Below, one piece after another: positions 58,596 through 64,000 of a DNA stretch of 64,000 nucleotides. Position numbers and translations under genes: made by a program. The notes under the pieces were generated by a model that saw nothing but the letters and a program-made list of their open reading frames with translations, was not told the origin of the DNA and did not search any database. This DNA comes from Natrialba hulunbeirensis JCM 10989 (GTDB lineage: Archaea > Halobacteriota > Halobacteria > Halobacteriales > Natrialbaceae): positions 78,860-142,859 of the forward strand of contig NZ_AOIM01000034.1 of NCBI RefSeq assembly GCF_000337575.1. The letters run 5' to 3'. Each line of letters begins with the position of its first letter. The stretch's first letter is position 1.

Positions 58596-59189
58596 ATGGT
58601 CGATCATCAGCGCACAGATAGCCGACGTGACGGCGGTCGAACTGGCGGAAATCGACCGCGAAGATCTGGCGTCGGCCCTGGTCCCGGCCCCGGCCCCGGT
58701 CCCGGACCCAGAACCAACTCCGGAACCGGACTCGAGTCCACGTCTGACTCCCGGTACTCGATCGCGTCGTTGCTCTCGTCGCTCGTCCCCAGACCGCTCG
58801 CTCGGCGGGCGATTTCGGTGTCGGTGACGAGCGACCGCGACGTCTACGCGCAGGACGAAGCCGTCTCGTTCACCGTCGCGTTCCGCAATCGACTCCCGGT
58901 TTCGGTTGCCGTACCCACGCCGCGCCGTCGCCGCTGGGGCTGGTCTGTCGACGGTGAACTCGAGGCGAGCGACGAGCGCCGCTATCTTCAATCCGCCCCC
59001 TCCACGTTTCGGTTCAGCGCGGGCGAGCGAAAGGAGATCCGCGTAACCTGGAACGGCCGCTTCGAGCGGACCGCGGGTCGCCACGAGTACGTCGTCCCAG
59101 ATCCGGGCGAGTACGAGATTCGGGCGTTCATCGCGACCAGGGAGGGCCGCTACCAGCCGAGCGATTCGACTGTTGTCCGAATTCGATGA
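58596..59189 (+). CDS. BsuPI-like beta-sandwich protein with Gly-Pro repeat
   Basis: A 197-residue protein. Residues 1-75 are polar and contain an alternating GPGPGPGPGP run, then a Ser/Arg stretch. Residues 75-197 look like one beta-sandwich: ISVSVTSDRDVYAQDEAVSFTVAFRNRLPVSVAVPTP, WGWSVDGELEASDERRY, then FRFSAGERKEIRVTWNGRFER and VPDPGEYEIRAFIATREG. This is the build of the intracellular proteinase inhibitor BsuPI family. Whether it inhibits a protease is unknown. There is no clear signal peptide. ATG 58596 is the first in frame. Confidence 0.75.
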   Translation: MVDHQRTDSRRDGGRTGGNRPRRSGVGPGPGPGPGPGPRTNSGTGLESTSDSRYSIASLLSSLVPRPLARRAISVSVTSDRDVYAQDEAVSFTVAFRNRLPVSVAVPTPRRRRWGWSVDGELEASDERRYLQSAPSTFRFSAGERKEIRVTWNGRFERTAGRHEYVVPDPGEYEIRAFIATREGRYQPSDSTVVRIR

Positions 59190-59802
59190 CCGATTCGCGA
59201 AGGCGGGTGTACTCGAGTACAGTAGTACAGTGTGTCGAGCGTGACGTGTACAGAATCGAGCGCACGGGAGTACGAACGTCGACCGCATCCCACGATCAAT
59301 TGCTATGGGAGACGAACCGAGAGTGGAGGGGTGAGAGCGCAGCGAACAGAGCGAGGGTGGAGACCGACCGGAGGGGAACCGGACTCCAGCGGTTCAGCCG
59401 GCAGTTTCGGAGTTCTGCCGCTTTATCCGGTGAGGAAGCCACCCGGCGGGATGCGCGTCGATGGACGTCCATCTTCGTCGGCGTTGGTATCGTCACCGAA
59501 CTCCGGGGAGTGTCGGATGGTTCGTCGAGCCTTTGCGACCGTGCGGTTACAGGCGGCAACCGTAGCGAGGATCTTACTCATACATGAGTTAATAGTGCCG
59601 TCGGCCACATAAGTATTTATGAGATGGAAGATCATGTGTTTCTCGTCCGTGTATCTCTGCTTCTCGTGAACGAAGACTGGTGTTTAGTGCGTAGATAGGG
59701 CTCAATACAGTTGTTCTACAGTTACTATTTTTGGAGTGAATGGGGAATCATGATATGTGTGAATTGTGAGTAGTGCTCGCCACACTGCCAGCTCCACCCA
59801 AC
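59190..59802. other. 613-bp region without a supported gene
   Basis: Several frames of 60-130 codons exist, none with a domain. The best short candidate is a minus-strand frame of 52 codons from ATG 59581 (MSKILATVAACNRTVAKA, then RRTIRHSPEFGDD). It is preceded at 59609-59622 by the near-palindrome CATAAGTATTTATG, which is TATA-like but about 36 nt away. The right half (59620-59800) is AT-rich. It may contain the end of the dpp transcript. Confidence 0.4.
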
Positions 59803-61308
59803 TCACCGCTGTAAATGACAGGCAGTGAAATGCGACTCGCCGCCGTACTCCGGCTCAATCTCGTAGGCCGGTCGCTCTCGCGCACAGATACTCTGCTCGG
59901 CAAAGGACTCGAGTAGCAACGTCGTCGCAGAGTTCCAGGCGACCACTCGCGACTGACCGCCGCCGGCAGTCGCCTGTCCGCCGTCGGTGGCCGTCTCACC
60001 CTGCTGTCCCGCCTGCGTCACCTCGGCGGCCGACTCGTGATCCGTCGCGACGAGTTCGATAGCCTCCTCGACGATTCGGCCGGGTTCGCCCTGCGGGAGC
60101 GTCCCACCGAAGAAGTCGGCGCGCAACTCGGCGGCCGTCATCGGCTCGAACGTCCGCCGCTTGACCGCCCGCATGAACGCTCGCGTCTGTGCCCACTCCT
60201 CGTCGGTCCACTCGTACGCCTCCGGCGCGATCAGGCGCGGACACCGCGTCCGGAACCGACACCCTGAGGGTGGATCGACCGGGCTCGGCACCTCGCCCTC
60301 GAGTACCCCCCGCGCGCCAGTTTCCCGGGGGTCGGGAACCGGGATGGACTCGAGTAGCGCCTCGGTGTAGGGATGCTGCGGGTTCTCAAAGAGTTCCTCC
60401 TTGTCGGCGAGTTCGACGATGTTCCCGAGGTACATCACCGCGACCCGGTCGGAGATGTGGCGGATGACAGAGAGGTCGTGGGCGATGAAGAGGTAGGTAA
60501 GTCCAAACTCGTCCTGCAGGCGCTCCATCGTGTTCAGTACCTGCGCCTGAATCGAGACGTCGAGCGCGGAGACGGGTTCGTCACAGACGATGAAGTCCGG
60601 GTTGACCGACAGCGCGCGGGCGAGGTTGACCCGTTGGCGCTGGCCGCCCGAGAAAGCGTGGGGATACCGATTGTAGTGGTGGGGGTCGAGGCCGACGCGC
60701 TCGAGGAGGTCCTTCGCTCTGGCCTCCCGTCCTTCGTCGTCGAGCATCCCATGGGCGTGCATCGGTTCCTCGATGATTTGCCCGATCGTCAGCCGCGGAT
60801 CCAGCGAGGCCTGCGGATCCTGGAAGATCATCTGGATCTCCGAGCGCTTCGTCCGCAGATCCTCGCCGCTGAGCGTCGCGAGATCCTCTCCCTTGAACGA
60901 GATCCGTCCTGCGGTCGGCTCCAGCAGCCGGAGGATCGTCCGACCGAGCGTGCTCTTTCCACAACCCGACTCGCCGACGAGGCCGAGCGTCTCGCCGCGG
61001 CGAATGTCGAAGGTCACGTCGTCGACGGCCTTGACTCGCTCCTCGCCCACGCTGATCGGCGGGAACTGGCTCGTATCGACGGAGACACCCGAGAACAGGC
61101 CGGAGCTCTGGTCGAAGTATTTTTTCAACCCCTCGATCTCGACGAGCGGTTCGCCGTAGGGGACGGTCTCGCCGGACATCTCCGAGCCGAACTGGCCGGC
61201 CTCGCTGGCGAACTGACCGGCGTCGCTGGGGGTGTCGGTATCGGTGCTGGCGTTGGCGTTGGTGTCAGCACCGGTGCCAGTATCGGTCCCCGACGTACGC
61301 TCACTCAT
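59803..61308 (-). CDS. dppF: Dipeptide/oligopeptide ABC transporter ATP-binding protein DppF
   Basis: A 501-residue ATPase of a peptide importer. A polar Thr/Asp/Gly-rich N-terminus (STDTDTPSD) reaches residue 60. Walker A is GESGCGKST, the Q-loop is in [13 protein letters not shown], the signature FSGGQRQR, Walker [13 protein letters not shown], and the H-loop [10 protein letters not shown]. Then the oligo_HPY part with [13 protein letters not shown]. About 110 further residues at the C-terminus are unusual in length. The start ATG 61308 overlaps the stop of dppD by 8 bp (ATGAGTGA). It is the last gene of the operon. Confidence 0.93.
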   Translation of the reverse strand: MSERTSGTDTGTGADTNANASTDTDTPSDAGQFASEAGQFGSEMSGETVPYGEPLVEIEGLKKYFDQSSGLFSGVSVDTSQFPPISVGEERVKAVDDVTFDIRRGETLGLVGESGCGKSTLGRTILRLLEPTAGRISFKGEDLATLSGEDLRTKRSEIQMIFQDPQASLDPRLTIGQIIEEPMHAHGMLDDEGREARAKDLLERVGLDPHHYNRYPHAFSGGQRQRVNLARALSVNPDFIVCDEPVSALDVSIQAQVLNTMERLQDEFGLTYLFIAHDLSVIRHISDRVAVMYLGNIVELADKEELFENPQHPYTEALLESIPVPDPRETGARGVLEGEVPSPVDPPSGCRFRTRCPRLIAPEAYEWTDEEWAQTRAFMRAVKRRTFEPMTAAELRADFFGGTLPQGEPGRIVEEAIELVATDHESAAEVTQAGQQGETATDGGQATAGGGQSRVVAWNSATTLLLESFAEQSICARERPAYEIEPEYGGESHFTACHLQR

Positions 61309-62461
61309 CGTGTTCACCTCCGTCGGTCCGTTCGCTCTCGCCGCGGCCACCGTCGGTCGCGCTCGCGGGCGTCTGCTGGTCGGCTCCGGCACCGTTCTCG
61401 ATCGGGACGCTCTCCTCGTAGTCCGAACCGAAGACGTCGTGTTTGATGCAGGCGGCGCGGTGTGGGTAGCCCTCGGCGCGTGCGACCTCCCTGTTCTCGG
61501 GATGGATGCGCTTGCACGCTTTCCGGGCGTCGGGACAGCGCGGGTGGAACCGACAGCCCGACGGCGGGCTGATCGCCTCCGGCATTACGCCTGTGATCGG
61601 GTCGAGTTCGTCGACGGTCCGGTCGGGCCGCGGCATCGAGTCCAGCAGCGCGTCGGTGTAGGGGTGTTTGGTGTCGTAGAACAGTTCGTCCACCGGCGCT
61701 TGCTCGACGATTTCGCCGAGGTACATCACGTTCACGCGGTCGCAGATTTCGGCGACGACGCCCATGTCGTGGGTCACCCAGATGAAGCTCGTATCGTACT
61801 TCTGCTGGAGTTCGTCGACCAGGTCGATGATCTGGCCCTCGACGGTCACGTCGAGCGCCGTTGTCGGCTCGTCGGCGATGATGAGACTCGGTTCGCAGGC
61901 CAGCGCCATCGCGATGAGCACCCGCTGGCGCATCCCGCCGGAGAACTGGTGGGGATACTCCTCGTAGCGCTCCTCGGGATCGGGAATGCCGACCTCGCGA
62001 AGCATGTCGATCGCCTCCTGTCGTGCCGCACCGTTTGACAGATCGCGGTTGAGTTCGATGAACTCCCGGAGCTGACTACCGACGGTGAAGACGGGGTTGA
62101 GCGACTCCATCGGATCCTGAAAGATAACGGCGATCTCGTTGCCCCGGATACGCGTGCGCACTTCCTCGTTCGTGAGCATGTCCTCGCGCTCGCGGAGTTC
62201 GCCGTCGGGGCCCTCCTCGAGTCCAAAGATCGTTTCGCCCTTGTAGGTAATCTCACCGCCGACGATCTCCCCGGGTGACTCGATGAGCCGAAGGAGACTC
62301 ATCGAGGCGACGCTCTTGCCGGCCCCGCTCTCGCCGACGAGGCCGACGATTTCGCCCTCGTAGACCTCGAAGGAGATGCCGTCGACTGCCCGCACGGTTC
62401 CTGCGTCCGTGAAGAACTGTGTCTTGAGGTCCTCGACGCGAAGGAGTGGTTCTGCGCTCAT
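61301..62461 (-). CDS. dppD: Dipeptide/oligopeptide ABC transporter ATP-binding protein DppD
   Basis: A 386-residue ATPase, second of the pair. [28 protein letters not shown] opens the domain. Walker A is GESGAGKS, the Q-loop [16 protein letters not shown], the signature FSGGMRQR, Walker [13 protein letters not shown], and the H-loop [11 protein letters not shown]. The oligo_HPY segment contains [15 protein letters not shown] and the Cys pair in [14 protein letters not shown]. The C-terminal 50 residues are acidic and variable. ATG 62461 begins at the conserved N-terminus. It lies 61 bp downstream of dppC. Confidence 0.94.
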   Translation of the reverse strand: MSAEPLLRVEDLKTQFFTDAGTVRAVDGISFEVYEGEIVGLVGESGAGKSVASMSLLRLIESPGEIVGGEITYKGETIFGLEEGPDGELREREDMLTNEEVRTRIRGNEIAVIFQDPMESLNPVFTVGSQLREFIELNRDLSNGAARQEAIDMLREVGIPDPEERYEEYPHQFSGGMRQRVLIAMALACEPSLIIADEPTTALDVTVEGQIIDLVDELQQKYDTSFIWVTHDMGVVAEICDRVNVMYLGEIVEQAPVDELFYDTKHPYTDALLDSMPRPDRTVDELDPITGVMPEAISPPSGCRFHPRCPDARKACKRIHPENREVARAEGYPHRAACIKHDVFGSDYEESVPIENGAGADQQTPASATDGGRGESERTDGGEHDE

Positions 62462-62522
62462 GGGTGGGGTGGTGTTGTCATCGTCGGTGTCGTGGGTTAC
62501 TCGTGATCGGTTCGGTAGTCGG

Positions 62523-63524
62523 TCAGTCGTCGATTCGCGGATCGAGCGCGTCCTGCAGGCCGTCACCGAACAGGTTGAATCCCATAATCGTGATCAGGAT
62601 TGCAAGGCCCGGCCAGATCGAGAGCCAGACGTTCGAGTGCATGTAGCCGTGTGAGACGTTGAGCATCTGTCCCCAGTCCGGCGTCGGTGGCTGTGCACCG
62701 TAACCGAGGAACGAGAGGCCGGCGACGATGAGAATCGTGACGCCGATCTGGAGGGTTGCATAGACCAGCACAGGCGCGAAGCTGTTCGGAATCACGTGTC
62801 TGAGGATGATGTTTCGGTTCTTCACACCCGACGCCTTCGCGGCCTCGATGTAGTCCATCTCGCGCACCGAGAGTACCTCGCTGCGGATGATCCGGGCGAA
62901 GACGGGGATGAACGTGATTCCGACGCCGATGATCGCGTAGGTAATATCCGGTGTCCCGCCGCTGACGAACACCGTGAAGACGATGATGAGGATCAGCGGG
63001 GGGATCGCGTAGACGGTTTCGACCATCCGCATGAGCACGTCGTCGACCCGGCCGCCGTAGTATCCGGAGACCGCTCCAATGAGCGTTCCGCCGACGAAGC
63101 CGATCAGCGTCGAGGCGATGCCGACGCTGACGGACACCTGTGCGCCGTAGACGATTCTGGTGAAGTAATCGCGGCCGCTCGGATCGGTGCCAAGCGGATT
63201 ACTCAGTGAGCCATCGGCGTGAAACGCCGGTGGAACGTTCTCCTCTCCCTGTCCCGGTGGTGGAATCCGCTCAGGATGATCGAAGATCGGGAGCGCCTCG
63301 GCGAACGTAAAGTCCGACACGGCACCGAAGGTGAGCCGCGAGAGGTTGCTGTCGATCATCGTGTACGCCGAGATCAGCAGGACGATTGCGACGACGTATA
63401 GCCCCCATCGCGCGGTCGTATCCTGCATCACCTTCGCGAACGTGTAGCGCCAGCCGAACTTGGCTTCGACGTCCTCCGGTGGGCCGCCGGATCGATCTCC
63501 CATCTGGCCTTCACCGATTGCCAT
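62523..63524 (-). CDS. dppC: Dipeptide/oligopeptide ABC transporter permease DppC
   Basis: A 333-residue permease. An N-terminal OppC-type helix (LYVVAIVLLISAYTM) is followed by an external loop with HPERIPPPGQGEENVPPAF and LGTDPSGRDYFTRIVYGAQVSVSVGIASTL, the DppC hallmark. The transmembrane core ends with the coupling EAA loop REMDYIEAAKASGVKNRNIILRHVIPNS and a last helix (GPGLAILITIMGFNLFGDGLQDALDPRIDD-type end). ATG 63524 is the first in frame, and the protein begins MAIGEGQMGDRSGG. About 100 bp separate it from dppB. Confidence 0.94.
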   Translation of the reverse strand: MAIGEGQMGDRSGGPPEDVEAKFGWRYTFAKVMQDTTARWGLYVVAIVLLISAYTMIDSNLSRLTFGAVSDFTFAEALPIFDHPERIPPPGQGEENVPPAFHADGSLSNPLGTDPSGRDYFTRIVYGAQVSVSVGIASTLIGFVGGTLIGAVSGYYGGRVDDVLMRMVETVYAIPPLILIIVFTVFVSGGTPDITYAIIGVGITFIPVFARIIRSEVLSVREMDYIEAAKASGVKNRNIILRHVIPNSFAPVLVYATLQIGVTILIVAGLSFLGYGAQPPTPDWGQMLNVSHGYMHSNVWLSIWPGLAILITIMGFNLFGDGLQDALDPRIDD

Positions 63525-63624
63525 GCTTAGTCACCTCCTGTGGTGGTGTCGCTGTTCCGAACACTGTTCAGACCAGTTCCCAGGTCGCTTCCATCGCCGA
63601 GCGTGGTACTAATTCCTCGCATGG

Positions 63625-64000
63625 TCAGTCACGATCTCCGTAGGTCACTCGAGGGTCGATGTAGGCGTAGGAGATGTCCGTGATGATCACGCCGATGACG
63701 AACATCGTCCCGATCACGATCGTGATTCCCATGATTAGCTGGTAGTCGAGACTCTGGATCGCCTCCAGGAACAGCCGCCCGATCCCGTTGATGTTGAACA
63801 CGTACTCGATGAGCACGGCACCGCCGAGCGCCGTCGAGAGGTTGAGTCCAACGATCGTGATGATCGGCAACTGGGCGACCTGGAAGGCGTGCTTTCGCAG
63901 GATCGTCCGCTCCGGAACGCCGTACGCTCGCGCGAGTTTGACGTACTCCCCCTGCAGCGACTCGATCATCTGCGTGCGCTCGACGCGCATCAGCGTCGCC
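63625..64000 (-). CDS. dppB: Dipeptide/oligopeptide ABC transporter permease DppB, C-terminal part
   Basis: The frame enters from the right edge, so the N-terminal part and start codon lie outside. The visible 124 residues contain the EAA coupling loop QGEYVKLARAYGVPERTILRKHAF, two membrane helices (LPIITIVGLNLSTALGGAVLIEYVF and GITIVIGTMFVIGVIITDISYAYID) and the conserved end DPRVTYGDRD. It is the first gene of the visible operon (B-C-D-F). The periplasmic binding protein gene is expected further right. Confidence 0.92.
   Translation of the reverse strand, partial: ATLMRVERTQMIESLQGEYVKLARAYGVPERTILRKHAFQVAQLPIITIVGLNLSTALGGAVLIEYVFNINGIGRLFLEAIQSLDYQLIMGITIVIGTMFVIGVIITDISYAYIDPRVTYGDRD

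Noticed and set aside
59232-59612. A 126-codon plus-strand frame after the BsuPI-like gene
   Set aside because: Arg/Ser/Gly-rich composition as seen in chance frames, with no motif or promoter.
1-64000. CRISPR array, rRNA genes or intact insertion sequence
   Set aside because: No spaced direct repeats, no rRNA-like stretch and no transposase domain found on reading both strands.

Overview
The window comes from an extremely halophilic archaeon (class Halobacteria). The DNA is GC-rich, with long spurious open frames on both strands and many CTCGAG-type hexamers. The proteins are strongly acidic with Asp/Glu/Thr-rich low-complexity tails, lipoproteins carry twin-arginine signals, and many genes have a TATA box about 27 nt before the start codon with no room for a leader. 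Several gene contents are archaeal or haloarchaeal: the small subunit of polymerase D, PurO IMP cyclohydrolase, Hel308, Hef, the KEOPS subunit Cgi121, type 2 IPP isomerase and an LDH-like malate dehydrogenase. A Natrialbales-like host is plausible but is only an impression from composition. The window is mostly ordinary chromosome with small accessory patches.

Layout. 1-4.3 kb: the end of an Orc1/Cdc6 gene, a small lipoprotein, a signal peptidase I with a His/Asp-rich N-terminus, polymerase D small subunit and a GNAT-like protein. 4.5-9.7 kb: aspartate kinase, an unlisted 55-residue membrane protein, a tryptophanase/tyrosine phenol-lyase family enzyme and a Tat-exported CocE/S15 hydrolase. 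9.7-16.7 kb: a thiamine-binding lipoprotein without its permease, a DUF5518-like membrane protein, a MacB-type ABC exporter pair, a second signal peptidase broken by an in-frame TAG, RpiA and a small membrane protein. 16.9-25.5 kb: type 2 IPP isomerase, a single-histone-fold (DUF1931-type) protein, LarB, a mini zinc-finger protein, GIY-YIG nuclease, phosphohexomutase and serine acetyltransferase.

25.8-33.8 kb: a YfcE-like phosphoesterase, PurO, a homing-endonuclease-associated-repeat remnant beside tRNA-Gln(CTG), a rhodanese lipoprotein, an Old Yellow Enzyme homologue, the overlapping hel308-cgi121 pair and a universal stress protein. 33.9-46.4 kb: a PiT-type transporter, M50 protease, methyltransferase, ferredoxin, HAD hydrolase, malate dehydrogenase, a LOG-like protein, a GNAT, an SSSCA1-type zinc-ribbon protein, a Kef-type antiporter with two USP domains, and Hef. 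46.5-48.5 kb is a visibly AT-richer patch with a Tat-exported S1 serine protease overlapped by a lipoprotein gene; it is the best accessory candidate here. 48.7-59.2 kb: flavin reductase, MFS transporter, a PBP4-type D,D-carboxypeptidase (odd for an organism without murein), dolichol kinase, glycyl-tRNA synthetase overlapping a four-CBS protein, several small genes and a third lipoprotein. 59.8-64 kb: the 3' part of a dipeptide/oligopeptide ABC importer operon (dppB-C-D-F), running off the right edge.

Working together: hel308/hef/polB/orc1 and KEOPS are core information processing. AK, CysE, PurO, RpiA, MDH and Fni are central metabolism. The rest is envelope, transport and secreted protein. 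I found no CRISPR array, rRNA or intact insertion sequence.
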